The notes: a model not told the origin generated them from the letters alone. Shown: positions 7,686 to 19,066, counted from the first letter of the stretch. The stretch: 64,000 nucleotides of DNA from Bacteroidota bacterium (GCA_018669475.1 JABHCC010000095.1:62001-126000), one strand, 5' to 3'. Translations and numbers: made by a program.

Positions 7686-8801
7686 ATGGAACAAAATACG
7701 AAAGTTCATCAACTGGCTCTGGCATTAGTAACTGGGGTTGGCACCAGTATTGCACGAAATCTAATCAGATTAACCGGATCAGTATCTGGCATATTCAGAG
7801 AAAATGCTAATGCCTTAGTTAAAATCCCCGGTATTACTGAACGCGTTATAAAACAGATGAGTGACGGTGGAATTATTCGCCGGGCAGAAGAAGAGATTCG
7901 CTTCATGGAAAAAGAAAAGATACGTATGTTATTCTTTACTGATCCGGAATATCCTGAACTTCTAAAATTTTGCCAGGATGCTCCCCTTGTTCTGTTTGTT
8001 AAAGGTAATCTACCTCAGAGCATGCCTCATTCTCTAAGTGTAATCGGCACCAGAAATCCCAGTAGTCGGGGCAGACAACTCACCCGGGACTGGGTTGGCA
8101 GTTTGGCTAAATCACACAATAATTTGCATATTATTAGCGGACTTGCTTATGGAATTGATATCACAGGGCATGAGGCAGCATTAGAGAATAAGTTAATAAC
8201 ACTTGCAGTTTTGGGTCATGGATTCCACACTTTATACCCAAGCGTTCATCGAGCTGCTGCTGAACGGATACTTGAGAAAGGGGCTCTGATCACTGATTTC
8301 TTCAGTTATAATCGCAGAGAACCAAAGAATTTTATTCGAAGAAATCGAATTATCGCTGGTATCAGTGAGGCCACTCTGGTAATAGAATCAGCATTCAAAG
8401 GAGGTGCAATGGCTACAGCAGAAATGGCTAATTCTTACGACAGAGAAGTTTTCACAGTGCCGGGCAGGCCTGGAGATGAAACATCAGTTGGCTGTAATTA
8501 TTTAATAAGAAGCCATCAGGCAATACTGGTGAACTCACCCGATGATATTCCTTTCCAACTCAATTGGCAAACGACCAATAAGATAGCTTTTACTAATCAA
8601 CAAAAACACCTGTCCACAAAGCATGATCTGACAGAAACACAGCAAAGAATTATTGATTCCCTGAGTTTAGAAGCTCTTAGTTTGGATGAATTGAGTTATC
8701 AATTAAAACTTCTTCCTGCACAGCTGACAGGAGAATTACTTACACTTGAGTTTACAGGCTTGGTAGAAGTCGCTCCAGGCAAGAGGTTCAAGCTCCTGTA
8801 G
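7686..8801 (+). CDS. dprA: DNA processing protein DprA/Smf
   Basis: Binds incoming single-stranded DNA and loads RecA during natural transformation. 371 aa, the usual size. An N-terminal helix-hairpin region (GVGTSIARNL, VKIPGITERV) is followed by the Rossmann-like DprA core: IGTRNPSSRG at 120-129, SGLAYGIDITGH at 151-162, FIRRNRIIAGIS at 217-228 and GGAMATAEMA at 239-248. A C-terminal winged-helix region (about 305-371) is present. It stands 59 bp after the TPR gene with its own short leader. Family assignment is secure; whether the strain is transformable is unknown. Confidence 0.96.
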   Translation: MEQNTKVHQLALALVTGVGTSIARNLIRLTGSVSGIFRENANALVKIPGITERVIKQMSDGGIIRRAEEEIRFMEKEKIRMLFFTDPEYPELLKFCQDAPLVLFVKGNLPQSMPHSLSVIGTRNPSSRGRQLTRDWVGSLAKSHNNLHIISGLAYGIDITGHEAALENKLITLAVLGHGFHTLYPSVHRAAAERILEKGALITDFFSYNRREPKNFIRRNRIIAGISEATLVIESAFKGGAMATAEMANSYDREVFTVPGRPGDETSVGCNYLIRSHQAILVNSPDDIPFQLNWQTTNKIAFTNQQKHLSTKHDLTETQQRIIDSLSLEALSLDELSYQLKLLPAQLTGELLTLEFTGLVEVAPGKRFKLL

Positions 8802-8956
8802 TATTGTCGTATCTTTTTGATTTTCTGATAATTATATATAATTTCTTAAAAAACCATAAACTGATGATTGTTATTGTTTTGTTAGGAAAAAAAACATATA
8901 ATTACCAGGAATTAATGACACAACAACTTAAGTAATAAACCAAAAAAAACATTTAA

Positions 8957-10297
<1,341 letters not shown>

Positions 10298-10320
10298 AAC
10301 CTTCTCATTTCAACATAAAA

Positions 10321-10349
10321 AAGAGGCGCATTCCCTGCGCCTCTTTTTC
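10321..10349 (+). terminator. Rho-independent terminator of gdhA
   Basis: Stem AGAGGCGCA / TGCGCCTCT with loop TTCCC followed by TTTTTCT. Confidence 0.93.
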
Positions 10350-10355
10350 TATTTA

Positions 10356-10363
10356 TATATTTG
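10356..10363 (+). promoter_or_regulatory. Putative Bacteroidota -7 element (TATATTTG) before tatD
   Basis: Matches TAnnTTTG, directly after the gdhA terminator and 12 bp before the tatD start. The position where a -33 TTG should lie is inside the terminator and does not match. Confidence 0.4.
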
Positions 10364-10374
10364 CAAAAAAAACA

Positions 10375-11139
10375 ATGCACCTGATCGACACACATTGCCA
10401 TCTCTTTTTACCTGAATTTGATGATGACCGGGATGAGATGATACAACGTGCCCTGTCAAACAAAGTGGAAGGTTTCATACTTCCAAACGTTGACAGTAGT
10501 ACTACTCCGGCTCTCACAAAGCTCTGCTCTGAGTACCCGGCCATGATGTTCCCACTGATGGGCTTGCACCCGACCTCAGTTGAAGATGATTACAAAAACG
10601 AATTGGCTCAGGTTGAGCTCTTACTTGAGCAAAACAAGTACTTCGGTATCGGAGAGATTGGAATCGATTTATATTGGGATCAGAGTTTTAAAGACGAACA
10701 GGAAGATGCCTTCAGAACACAGCTTAAATGGGCTCAGCTCTTAGACCTGCCTGTTGTAATTCATATTCGTGACAGTTTCACAGAGACGGTCAGGATCATT
10801 GAATCAGTTGGTGGCAATTTTAAGGGGATTTTTCACTGCTTTACCGGTAGCCTGGAAGAAGCAAATATTGCTATCGATCTTGGTTTTCATCTCGGCATTG
10901 GTGGAGTGCTAACTTTTAAAAACTCACAATTGGATCAGGTTGTTTCACAGCTTGATTTATCTAAACTAGTGGTAGAGACAGATTCTCCTTATCTGGCCCC
11001 TGCTCCTAAAAGAGGGAAAAGAAATGAATCGGCTTATCTCGCTTATACAGTGAAGAAACTTGCTGATATATTTAATCTCCACACAAGTCAAATTGCTGAG
11101 AGAACTACATCAAATGCTCAGAAAATTTTCGCAATTTAA
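10375..11139 (+). CDS. tatD: TatD-family metal-dependent deoxyribonuclease
   Basis: Cytoplasmic metal-dependent hydrolase of the TatD/YcfH group (DNase activity in characterised members). 254 aa TIM-barrel. Metal ligands are visible in the N-terminal DTHCHL, in GEIGIDLYWD, in VVIHIRDS, in IFHCFTGS and in VETDSPYLAP. It begins a two-gene unit with the asparaginase gene 14 bp downstream. Whether it is TatD or the related YcfH/YjjV subtype cannot be decided from motifs alone. Confidence 0.93.
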   Translation: MHLIDTHCHLFLPEFDDDRDEMIQRALSNKVEGFILPNVDSSTTPALTKLCSEYPAMMFPLMGLHPTSVEDDYKNELAQVELLLEQNKYFGIGEIGIDLYWDQSFKDEQEDAFRTQLKWAQLLDLPVVIHIRDSFTETVRIIESVGGNFKGIFHCFTGSLEEANIAIDLGFHLGIGGVLTFKNSQLDQVVSQLDLSKLVVETDSPYLAPAPKRGKRNESAYLAYTVKKLADIFNLHTSQIAERTTSNAQKIFAI

Positions 11140-11153
11140 AGGTCATTAATTGT

Positions 11154-12188
11154 ATGCAGAAATCCGGAACAACAATCCTTCTGATCTACACTGGTGGCAC
11201 CATTGGAATGATCAACCAACCTGGGTCCGAAGCCCTGGCCCCGGTTGATTTTAATGAAATATCGAGTCAGCTCCCTGAATTAAAACGATTTGAATGCAAA
11301 ATTGATACTCTGGCCTTTGATCCAATAAGAGATTCATCTAATGCGGATCCTGCATTCTGGTCTCAACTGGCAGAAATTATTCAGAAGCATTATTATCATT
11401 ATGATGGGTTTGTGGTTTTACATGGCACTGACACAATGGCTTATACGGCAAGTGCTCTGAGTTTCATGCTCGAAAATCTTGACAAGCCAGTTATTCTCAC
11501 TGGCTCTCAGCTTCCAATTGGTGTTTTGAGAACCGACGGAAAGGAAAACCTGCTTACCGCTATTGAAATTGCATCAGACATTAAAAATGGTCAACCGGTA
11601 GTGCCTGAAGTTTGTATTTTTTTTCAAAACAGTCTTTTTCGTGGAAACCGTACCACCAAACACAGTGCTGAGTATTTTCATGCCTTCAGATCTTATAATT
11701 ATCCAAGCCTTGCTGAAACAGGAGTTCATATAAATTATAATTTTAAGGCAATTCAATACCCGGCTAATAAACGTCCCCTCTCGATTCACACAAAACTTGA
11801 GCTTAGGGTTGGTCTGCTAAAGGTTTTTCCGGGGATGTCAAAGGAATGGATCCAAAGTTGTTTGCATGCCCCAGAATTAAAAGGTTTAGTTCTGGAGACA
11901 TATGGATCAGGAAATGCACCAACCAGTAAGTGGTTTCTTGAAGAATTAGAGGAGGCTATTGCCAGAGGTTTAGTAATTGTAAATGTAACTCAATGTCAGG
12001 CAGGCAGTGTAGAACCCGGCAAATATGAAACGAGTCGACTCATTCACGAATTAGGAGTCGTTAACGGAAGGGACATGACTACTGAAAGCGCACTCACAAA
12101 GTTAATGTTTCTCCTCGGGAAAGGCTTGGATACAGCTGAATTGGGCATATATATGAATCGTTCACTGTGTGGGGAAATTAGCTTGTGA
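11154..12188 (+). CDS. ansA: Type I (cytoplasmic) L-asparaginase
   Basis: Hydrolyses L-asparagine to aspartate and ammonium. 344 aa without a signal peptide, as expected for the cytoplasmic type I enzyme. The two catalytic threonine motifs are TGGTIGM at 13-19 and HGTDTMAYT at 90-98, followed by KPVILTGSQLP. It follows tatD by 14 bp and probably shares its transcript. Confidence 0.95.
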   Translation: MQKSGTTILLIYTGGTIGMINQPGSEALAPVDFNEISSQLPELKRFECKIDTLAFDPIRDSSNADPAFWSQLAEIIQKHYYHYDGFVVLHGTDTMAYTASALSFMLENLDKPVILTGSQLPIGVLRTDGKENLLTAIEIASDIKNGQPVVPEVCIFFQNSLFRGNRTTKHSAEYFHAFRSYNYPSLAETGVHINYNFKAIQYPANKRPLSIHTKLELRVGLLKVFPGMSKEWIQSCLHAPELKGLVLETYGSGNAPTSKWFLEELEEAIARGLVIVNVTQCQAGSVEPGKYETSRLIHELGVVNGRDMTTESALTKLMFLLGKGLDTAELGIYMNRSLCGEISL

Positions 12189-12233
12189 CATGGTGCTTAG
12201 TTTTATTTTTTTTTGTAATTTGCGCCGTATTTT

Positions 12234-12323
12234 GGAGAGGTGGCCGAGTGGTCGAAGGCGCACGCCTGGAAAGCGTGTATACTAAGCGAATTGGTATCGA
12301 GGGTTCGAATCCCTCTCTCTCCG
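12234..12323 (+). tRNA. tRNA-Ser (anticodon GGA)
   Basis: Acceptor stem GGAGAGG pairs with TCTCTCC; anticodon stem-loop CACGC-CTGGAAA-GCGTG gives anticodon GGA; a long variable arm (class II) is present; the T-arm is CGAGG-GTTCGAAT-CCCTC. Discriminator G at 12323. CCA is not encoded. An AT-rich TAATTTG upstream may be its promoter. Confidence 0.97.
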
Positions 12324-12398
12324 CAGAATTTATAAATAAATATTAATAACGAAAAACATCGAACACGGACAAGATTACTAACTAACTGATTTACTATC

Positions 12399-13220
12399 AT
12401 GAAAAAATTATTTGCTTTCATAGCTGTTCTTGGGATGCTTTCGATTGGAGCATCATTCAATGTAGCCATGGCCCAGGAAGAACCAACGAGTCCTGCTGAC
12501 ACTACTGCCACTGACACAACATTGATTGAACAAGCTGTTATTGAAGAGGTTGTTACAGAACCCGCTGTTGCCGAACCTGAGGATCAAACTATGCACCAGA
12601 TTCTCAAGCAGAAGTTCATCGAAGGGAACGCTGCATTTATGGGTATTGTAATTCTTGCATTAGTGATGGGTTTAGCCATTGCAATTGAAAGAATTATTTA
12701 TCTGAGTATGGCAACCACAAACTCGAAAAAACTACTCGCAAAAATTGAAGCTGCTCTTGAAGAAGGCGGTGTTGAAGCTGCTAAAGAAGTATGCCGCAAT
12801 ACTCGCGGACCAATTGCCAGTATCTTCTACCAAGGCCTGGAACGCTATGGTGAAGGACTCGATTTTGTTGAGAAATCTATTATCTCTTACGGAAGTGTTC
12901 AGATGGGACTCCTCGAAAAAGGACTTACATGGATTTCACTTTTTATTTCTATTGCACCTATGCTTGGTTTCATGGGAACAGTAATTGGTATGATTGCCGC
13001 ATTTGACTCTATTCAGCAAGCTGGTGAAATTTCAGCTACTCTGGTAGCCGGTGGTATCAAGGTTGCTTTGATTACAACTGTAACAGGTTTGATCGTTGCG
13101 ATGATCCTCCAGTTGTTCTACAACTACTGTCTGACTAAGATTGATTCCATCACTAATGACATGGAAGATTCATCAATCTCATTCATGGATATGCTTATCA
13201 AATTTCAGCACGCCAAGTAA
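12399..13220 (+). CDS. exbB: MotA/TolQ/ExbB-family proton channel protein
   Basis: Inner-membrane proton channel subunit that energises TonB-dependent outer-membrane transport together with ExbD. 273 aa. A signal-like N-terminus (LFAFIAVLGMLSIGASFNVAMAQ) precedes a roughly 45-residue Pro/Thr/Glu-rich periplasmic stretch, then TM about 76-100 (MGIVILALVMGLAIAIERII) and two conserved C-terminal TMs (WISLFISIAPMLGFMGTVIG, GIKVALITTVTGLIVAMILQ). First gene of a four-gene operon with two exbD genes. Confidence 0.93.
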   Translation: MKKLFAFIAVLGMLSIGASFNVAMAQEEPTSPADTTATDTTLIEQAVIEEVVTEPAVAEPEDQTMHQILKQKFIEGNAAFMGIVILALVMGLAIAIERIIYLSMATTNSKKLLAKIEAALEEGGVEAAKEVCRNTRGPIASIFYQGLERYGEGLDFVEKSIISYGSVQMGLLEKGLTWISLFISIAPMLGFMGTVIGMIAAFDSIQQAGEISATLVAGGIKVALITTVTGLIVAMILQLFYNYCLTKIDSITNDMEDSSISFMDMLIKFQHAK

Positions 13221-13244
13221 ACTTCTTCTAAGGAGATATTTATT

Positions 13245-13718
13245 ATGAACAAAGGAATAGCAAAAACAATAGGACAAGTATTTTACTGGCTCCTTCTGGC
13301 TGTTTCCATTCTTGTAATCGTTTTATTCTACGTTAAGAATGGAGGCATCAATCCAGATGATCCATGGCACAAACAAATAAGTGAATTTGGCTCAATACTG
13401 AATGTATATCTGATTTGGGCCTATATTCTTGTTGGACTAGCCGTATTCTTTACGGTGGTTTTCCCTCTGGGCAACATGATTGTTAACCCCAAAAGTGGAT
13501 TGAAAACACTAGCTTCTTTGGCTGTTTTAGCCGTACTACTTTTCGTTGGTTATTCATTAGCTGACGATACAATTTTGCAATTACCAGGCTATGACGGATC
13601 AGATAACATCCCAGAGCGACTCAAACTTGCCGGGATGGGCATCTATATGATGTATTTTACTCTGGCTGGTGCAATACTTGCCATGGTGTATTCATCCATA
13701 AGCAAATTATTTAAATAA
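13245..13718 (+). CDS. Four-TM membrane protein of the Exb operon
   Basis: 157 aa with four predicted membrane segments (about 10-33, 50-73, 87-105 and 130-152) and a polar loop with DPWHKQISEF. No enzyme motif. It sits 24 bp after exbB and 42 bp before exbD, a position I associate with Bacteroidota Exb operons; it may be an accessory subunit of the complex. The start has a good ribosome-binding site (AAGGAGAT). Confidence 0.75.
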   Translation: MNKGIAKTIGQVFYWLLLAVSILVIVLFYVKNGGINPDDPWHKQISEFGSILNVYLIWAYILVGLAVFFTVVFPLGNMIVNPKSGLKTLASLAVLAVLLFVGYSLADDTILQLPGYDGSDNIPERLKLAGMGIYMMYFTLAGAILAMVYSSISKLFK

Positions 13719-13760
13719 TCTGGCAGGCAGTTAGCTGTCTGGCAATTAAACCAGAATTCT

Positions 13761-14336
13761 ATGGCAAGAAAGAATAGAAATGTACCAGAGATCAACCAAT
13801 CATCATTAGCAGATATTGCTTTTATGCTGCTGATTTTCTTCCTGGTAACAACAACCATGGATGTTGACTCTGGTATCTACCGGAAATTACCTGCATGGGT
13901 GAACGAAGATCAAAAACCGCCGGATATTAATGAAAGGAATGTTTTTGTAGTAGGTATCAATCTGAACAATGAACTGTTCGTTGAAGGAGCCTATGCAACC
14001 ATTCCTGAACTTAAGGATCGGGTAAAGGAATTTATCATCAATCCTTTGCAAAAAGACGACCTCTCTGAGAAAGAAACAAAATTCATTGAGGGGCTGGGTG
14101 ACTACGATAAATCCAAAGGTGTTGTCTCTCTCACAAATGACAGGGGGACAGACTACGGGTCATATATCAGAGTGCAGAATGAGCTTGTTGCAGCTTTTAA
14201 TGAGTTGCGAGACGAGTTTTGTTATGCGCAATTTGGAATGAAGTTCAAGGCTTTAAGTGTTGAATTACAGGAAGCCGTAAGATTGGCTATTCCAACTGCA
14301 ATTTCTGAGGCTGAACCAGTTGAAATTAAAAGATAA
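13761..14336 (+). CDS. exbD: ExbD/TolR biopolymer transport protein (first copy)
   Basis: Periplasm-facing partner of ExbB with one N-terminal membrane helix: SSLADIAFMLLIFFLVTTTM at about 14-33 contains the conserved proton-path aspartate in ADIAF. 191 aa, longer than typical ExbD (about 140), because of an extended periplasmic region. Followed after 11 bp by a second exbD with its own GGAGG. Confidence 0.93.
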   Translation: MARKNRNVPEINQSSLADIAFMLLIFFLVTTTMDVDSGIYRKLPAWVNEDQKPPDINERNVFVVGINLNNELFVEGAYATIPELKDRVKEFIINPLQKDDLSEKETKFIEGLGDYDKSKGVVSLTNDRGTDYGSYIRVQNELVAAFNELRDEFCYAQFGMKFKALSVELQEAVRLAIPTAISEAEPVEIKR

Positions 14337-14347
14337 GGAGGACCAAT

Positions 14348-14833
14348 ATGTCAAGATTCTCAAGAAAAGGTAAATCAAAAGGTGTTCCCCCAATATCAAC
14401 AGCTTCTCTGCCGGATATTGTATTTATGTTGCTTTTCTTCTTCATGGTATCAACTACAATGAAGGAAACAGAAGTTATCGTTAAGTATACATTACCGGAG
14501 GCAACTGAAACAGTAAAACTGGAAAAGAAATCTCTCGTAAGTTATATTTATGTTGGATCACCAAGACTCCAACATCAGGCACTATACGGAACAGATTCTA
14601 AAATCCAGCTGGACGACAGTTTTAAGAATGTGAATGATATCCAGGATTACATCGCTTCAGAAAGGGAAAAGCGTGACGAAAAAGAACGTCCGAAAATGAC
14701 CGTTTCACTAAAAGCTGATGAAAAAACCAAGATGGGACTGGTTCAGGAAATAAAAACTGAACTAAGAAAAGCAAGCGCACTTAAACTTAATTACTCTTCA
14801 AAGAAGAGAGTAGTAGATAGCAGATTTAATTAA
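14348..14833 (+). CDS. exbD: ExbD/TolR biopolymer transport protein (second copy)
   Basis: 161 aa. The N-terminal helix contains the key aspartate in LPDIVFMLLFFFMVSTTM, and the periplasmic domain ends LRKASALKLNYSSKKR. Paired exbD genes are usual in Bacteroidota Exb loci. The ribosome-binding site AAGGAGG lies just upstream. Last gene of the operon, closed by the terminator at 14851. Confidence 0.93.
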   Translation: MSRFSRKGKSKGVPPISTASLPDIVFMLLFFFMVSTTMKETEVIVKYTLPEATETVKLEKKSLVSYIYVGSPRLQHQALYGTDSKIQLDDSFKNVNDIQDYIASEREKRDEKERPKMTVSLKADEKTKMGLVQEIKTELRKASALKLNYSSKKRVVDSRFN

Positions 14834-14850
14834 GAAAAGAAGGATGAAAA

Positions 14851-14880
14851 AAAAGGGGCTTCAAATGAAGCCCCTTTTTT
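14851..14880 (+). terminator. Rho-independent terminator of the Exb operon
   Basis: Stem GGGGCTTC (14855-14862) / GAAGCCCC (14867-14874), loop AAAT, followed by nine T's. The A-run on the other side could let it stop minus-strand transcripts from tatC too. Confidence 0.93.
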
Positions 14881-14883
14881 TTT

Positions 14884-14930
14884 CGGGAATCGGGAATCGG
14901 GAATCGGGAATCGGGAATCGGGAATCGGGA
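14884..14930. repeat. 7-bp tandem repeat array (CGGGAAT x6)
   Basis: Six exact units of CGGGAAT followed by CGGGATC. The sequence up to the tatC stop (14931-14985) is GC-rich, with heptad-like units such as CGGACCC, CGGACTT and CGTCCTA. It contains TCGGACCCCGGACTTCG (14967-14983), which occurs inverted in the array at 19084. Confidence 0.95.
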
Positions 14931-14985
14931 TCGTGACGCCTATCGTGACGTCTGGAACTATGAACTTCGGACCCCGGACTTCGTC

Positions 14986-15822
14986 CTAGTCCTCCCCCTC
15001 GTCTCTTGCTATCCTTTGCCTTTCTATCCGGCCGGAGATAAGAATACTAACTTCATAGAGAACGATAAGAGGTATACACACTAAGAATTGACTGATTATA
15101 TCCGGAGGAGTTATAATCCCCGACAGTATTAGAAAAACTACAATGGCATGCTTGCGGTAATTGCGCAGAAAATCGGGAGTCACAATGCCAACCTTTGACA
15201 GGAAGTAAATCAATACAGGTAACTCAAATACTAGTCCTGTTGACAGAGTTACTGAAGTAACCGAACGGATGTAAGATCTCAGATTAATCTGATTCTCCAC
15301 CTGCTCACTTACTGAATAACCTCCAAGAAAGTTTATTGTAAGTGGAATAATGACAAAAAAACCAAACAGAATACCCAATATAAATAATGCGGATGTGAAA
15401 AAAACCATTCCCTTTGAGTATTTTCTTTCTTTATCCTTGAGAGCTGGCAGAACAAACCTGTAAATCTCAAAAAAGATATAAGGTGATGAGAGAATGAGGC
15501 CTCCAAAAAATGAGATAATCAGATGGATTTTAAATTGACCAGCCAAATCAATGTTGATAATCTCCAGGGGAGTAGTATTCAAACAAAGCTTGTCGGTATT
15601 CATTGCTTTGCTCAGTCGACAAAACAACTCATTGGTAAAAAACTCAGGATTTTTAGGTGCAAAAAGAACATAATTAAATATTATGTCTTTCAAAAGGAAT
15701 GCTACAATAGCAAATACTAACACTGATGCCAATGATCGCAAGATATGCCCCCGTAGCACTGCTAAATGCTCGAGAAAATTCATATCATTTGCCTCTTCTG
15801 ATGTTTTCTTTTTCCTTGCCAC
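14986..15822 (-). CDS. tatC: Twin-arginine translocase subunit TatC
   Basis: Inner-membrane receptor for twin-arginine signal peptides. 278 aa with an N-terminal cytoplasmic segment (NFLEHLAVLRGHILRSL) and six membrane helices; diagnostic stretches are SPYIFFEIYRFVLPAL and VFELPVLIYFLSKVGI. Upstream is tatA (50 bp away), so the pair forms a tat operon. The coding end (ARDEGED) abuts a GC-rich heptad-repeat area, so the C-terminal residues may have been shaped by repeat growth. Confidence 0.96.
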   Translation of the reverse strand: MARKKKTSEEANDMNFLEHLAVLRGHILRSLASVLVFAIVAFLLKDIIFNYVLFAPKNPEFFTNELFCRLSKAMNTDKLCLNTTPLEIINIDLAGQFKIHLIISFFGGLILSSPYIFFEIYRFVLPALKDKERKYSKGMVFFTSALFILGILFGFFVIIPLTINFLGGYSVSEQVENQINLRSYIRSVTSVTLSTGLVFELPVLIYFLSKVGIVTPDFLRNYRKHAIVVFLILSGIITPPDIISQFLVCIPLIVLYEVSILISGRIERQRIARDEGED

Positions 15823-15871
15823 TTGCGCCTCTGACTAGGTACCCTGATAAAGGTACAACCGGGTATGAGAA

Positions 15872-16078
15872 TTACTTCTCTTCTTCGGATTTGGGTTCTT
15901 TACTTTTAGTTTCTTCAGAAATCTCCTTTGAAGAATTCTTAAACTCCTTTATTCCTTTCCCCAACCCTTTCATCAGCTCAGGAATTTTGCGTCCACCAAA
16001 GAGCAAGACAATAGCCAATAATATTAATAACCACTCTTGTCCGCCCAGAAATCCTGCTATAGTAGATATCATAACCAT
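15872..16078 (-). CDS. tatA: Twin-arginine translocase subunit TatA/TatE
   Basis: 68 aa: one N-terminal membrane helix ([20 protein letters not shown]) with the [16 protein letters not shown] amphipathic helix typical of TatA, then a charged Lys/Glu tail. Starts are possible at the ATG at 16078 or two codons later. Forms the Tat pore with TatC, encoded 50 bp downstream. Confidence 0.95.
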   Translation of the reverse strand: MVMISTIAGFLGGQEWLLILLAIVLLFGGRKIPELMKGLGKGIKEFKNSSKEISEETKSKEPKSEEEK

Positions 16079-16183
16079 ACTGTATTGTTATCTGAATAAT
16101 TTCGAAGAGCAAATGTAAAACAATTTCTTCATTTTATCCTGCCGTACATTAAATTCTTTGTTTGTGTCAACACTCTGTTATTG

Positions 16184-16214
16184 TTGGAATTCCTTAACAG
16201 TTTTCATACTTTCG
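16184..16214 (+). promoter_or_regulatory. Putative leuS promoter
   Basis: TTG (16184-16186), 20-bp spacer, then TACTTTCG (16207-16214), one base off TAnnTTTG, 66 bp before the leuS start. Confidence 0.5.
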
Positions 16215-16279
16215 CGAAGAATTTTGACCCTCCTCTGTACTTTAGCATTATTCAAAGGGAGGAAATTGAGCAGAAAGCA

Positions 16280-19063
16280 ATGGAATACAATTTTAAAAAG
16301 ATTGAACAAAAATGGCAGGAATACTGGAAAACTAACAAAACTTTCCAGGTTCAGGCTGACTCTGAAAGACCTAAGTTTTATGTATTGGATATGTTTCCTT
16401 ACCCATCTGGTGCCGGATTGCATGTTGGACATCCACTAGGGTATATTGCATCAGACATTTTCACCCGCTATAAACGTCAGAATGGATTTAATGTACTCCA
16501 TCCAATGGGTTATGATGCCTTCGGATTACCTGCTGAGCAGTATGCAATCCAAACAGGTCAGCATCCGGCAGTAACAACTGATCGCAATATTAAACGCTAT
16601 CGTGAACAACTTGACAAGATTGGTTTTGCATATGACTGGTCAAGGGAAGTAAGGACTTGTGATCCTGGATATTATCACTGGACACAATGGACTTTCATTA
16701 AAATGTTCAATTCTTTCTATAACAAGAAAACCCGAAAAGCTGAAGGCATTGATCTGCTGGTCAATCATTTTGAGATATCCGGCACTCAAAACCTCGAAGC
16801 GGCATGTACTGAAGAAATGGATTTCTCAGCTTCAGATTGGAAAGGATACTCGGAAAAAGAGCAGCAACTGCTACTTCTAAATTATCGTTTGGCTTATCTG
16901 GCTGAAACTATGGTCAACTGGTGTTCGGCCCTGGGTACTGTTCTGGCCAATGATGAAGTAAAAGAAGGTCTGTCAGTTCGTGGTGGATATCCTGTTGAGC
17001 AGAGACAGATGAAACAGTGGTTACTAAGAGTTTCTGCCTATTCTGAAAGATTGCTTGATGGTTTAAACACAATTGAATGGACAGAATCGCTGACAGAAAT
17101 TCAGAAGAACTGGATTGGTCGCTCTGAAGGAGCCAATATGCTCTTCCCTGTTAAGGATCACGATTTTACCATCGAAGTATTCACCACTCGTGCTGATACT
17201 ATTTTTGGCGCCAGCTTTATGGTACTGGCACCCGAATCAGAGTTGGTTGACACATTAACTACTCCTGAGCAAAGAAATGCAGTTGATGAATATATTGAAC
17301 AGACAAAAAAACGTACTGAACGAGAGCGACTGGCTGAGGTTAAAAGAATTAGTGGTGTATTTTCAGGAAATTATGCCATAAATCCTTTTACCCGTGAAGA
17401 AATCCCAATTTGGATCAGTGATTATGTCCTGGCCGGATATGGCACTGGTGCAATAATGGCTGTACCAGCACATGATAGTCGTGACTTTGCTTTTGCTAAG
17501 CATTTTGGATTAAAAATAGTCCAGGTTGTTGTTCAGCCTGGTGATAGTGAATCTGATCCTGCCGGATGGGATGACTCCTTCGATGCAAAAGAAGGCATCA
17601 TGGTGAACTCAGATTTCCTGAATGGATTATCAGTGTCAGATGCAATTGAAAAAACAAAACAAGAAGTTGAGAAACGGGATCTTGGTCAGATAAAAGTTAA
17701 CTATCGTCTTCGTGATGCAATTTTCAGTAGGCAAAGATATTGGGGAGAGCCCTTTCCTGTTTACTTTAAAGATGGCGTTCCTTATGTTATGGATGAAGAC
17801 CAGCTTCCTCTTGAACTGCCGGATGTTGACAAATACCTGCCTACTGAAAAGGGCGAGCCTCCTTTGGGTAGAGCCAATAACTGGTCAACCAGGGACGGAT
17901 ATCCTATTGAGTTAAGTACCATGCCGGGTTTTGCAGGATCATCAGCCTATTATTTGAGGTATATGGATCCCTGGAATAAAAAAGCACTGGTGTCGAAAGA
18001 AGCCAACTCTTACTGGCGGGATGTTGATCTTTATATAGGAGGAACCGAGCACGCAACCGGCCACCTCATCTATTCAAGGTTCTGGAATAAATTCCTCTAC
18101 GATCTGGGATACGTTTGTAAAGATGAACCATTCAGAAAGTTGATCAATCAGGGAATGATCCAGGGGAGGTCGAGCTTCGTTTACAGGATAAAGGATACCA
18201 ATACTTATGTATCAAAAGGCATAAAGAAGCAACACAAAACTACAGCTATTCATATTGATATCAATCTTGTAAATAATGACATTCTGGATATTGACGCTTT
18301 TAAGAAGTCAAATCCGGAGTATAATAATGCTGAATTTCTCCTTGAAGATGACAAATATATCTGCGGATGGGCGCTTGAGAAAATGTCAAAATCAATGTTC
18401 AATGTAGTGAACCCTGATGACATCATTGAAACATACGGAACTGATACTCTGCGTCTTTATGAAATGTTTCTGGGCCCCCTCGAGCAATCAAAACCGTGGG
18501 ACACTCATGGCATTGATGGCGTTTTTAAATTTCTCAGGAAACTATGGCGTCTGTTTCATCAGAACAATGAAGAATTCTCAATCTCTTCGGCTGATCCTAC
18601 TTTGGCTGAGCTCAAGGTAGTTCATAAAACCATTAAAAAAGTATCAGACGATATTGAGCGTTTCTCTTTCAATACATCTGTTAGTGCATTTATGATTTGT
18701 GTAAATGAACTGACAGATCTGAAATGCAATAATAAGACCATTCTTGAATCATTGCTTGTATTGCTTTCACCATTTGCACCCCATATTGCAGAAGAGTTAT
18801 GGCAGGCACTTGGCCAAACTGAAAGTATAGCTGATGCACAATGGCCCTCTTTAAATGAAGACTATCTTAAAGAAGATCAAATTGAATATCCGGTTTCCTT
18901 TAATGGAAAAATGCGATTCAAAATTGAACTTCCAGCAGATATGCCTAAGGAAGATATTGAGAAAGCAGTTATGGCACACGAAACGGCAAAAAAATGGCTG
19001 GACGGCAAGGCTCCGAAGAAAATAATAGTAGTTCCGAAGAGAATTATTAATGTAGTTATTTAG
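16280..19063 (+). CDS. leuS: Leucyl-tRNA synthetase
   Basis: Attaches leucine to tRNA-Leu in the cytoplasm. 927 aa from the ATG at 16280, where the conserved N-terminus [16 protein letters not shown] begins; an upstream in-frame ATG at 16181 gives no homologous sequence. The HIGH motif is HVGH at 48-51 and the KMSKS motif is at 701-705. The editing domain lies between, and an insertion (about residues 635-695) precedes KMSKS. It stands alone between the tat genes and the lipoprotein pair. A GC-rich hairpin and heptad array follow the stop within 3 bp. Confidence 0.98.
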   Translation: MEYNFKKIEQKWQEYWKTNKTFQVQADSERPKFYVLDMFPYPSGAGLHVGHPLGYIASDIFTRYKRQNGFNVLHPMGYDAFGLPAEQYAIQTGQHPAVTTDRNIKRYREQLDKIGFAYDWSREVRTCDPGYYHWTQWTFIKMFNSFYNKKTRKAEGIDLLVNHFEISGTQNLEAACTEEMDFSASDWKGYSEKEQQLLLLNYRLAYLAETMVNWCSALGTVLANDEVKEGLSVRGGYPVEQRQMKQWLLRVSAYSERLLDGLNTIEWTESLTEIQKNWIGRSEGANMLFPVKDHDFTIEVFTTRADTIFGASFMVLAPESELVDTLTTPEQRNAVDEYIEQTKKRTERERLAEVKRISGVFSGNYAINPFTREEIPIWISDYVLAGYGTGAIMAVPAHDSRDFAFAKHFGLKIVQVVVQPGDSESDPAGWDDSFDAKEGIMVNSDFLNGLSVSDAIEKTKQEVEKRDLGQIKVNYRLRDAIFSRQRYWGEPFPVYFKDGVPYVMDEDQLPLELPDVDKYLPTEKGEPPLGRANNWSTRDGYPIELSTMPGFAGSSAYYLRYMDPWNKKALVSKEANSYWRDVDLYIGGTEHATGHLIYSRFWNKFLYDLGYVCKDEPFRKLINQGMIQGRSSFVYRIKDTNTYVSKGIKKQHKTTAIHIDINLVNNDILDIDAFKKSNPEYNNAEFLLEDDKYICGWALEKMSKSMFNVVNPDDIIETYGTDTLRLYEMFLGPLEQSKPWDTHGIDGVFKFLRKLWRLFHQNNEEFSISSADPTLAELKVVHKTIKKVSDDIERFSFNTSVSAFMICVNELTDLKCNNKTILESLLVLLSPFAPHIAEELWQALGQTESIADAQWPSLNEDYLKEDQIEYPVSFNGKMRFKIELPADMPKEDIEKAVMAHETAKKWLDGKAPKKIIVVPKRIINVVI

Positions 19064-19066
19064 GAT

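Noticed and set aside
12203-12517. Minus-strand reading frame containing CGERGIRTLD across the tRNA
   Set aside because: This peptide is the well-known antisense translation of tRNA-Ser; the frame is a false gene.
14884-14985. Possible CRISPR array
   Set aside because: Units are 7 bp with no spacers and no cas genes nearby; it is a simple tandem repeat.
16181-16279. N-terminal extension of LeuRS from the upstream ATG
   Set aside because: The added residues overlap the likely promoter and show no similarity to the conserved LeuRS start at 16280.
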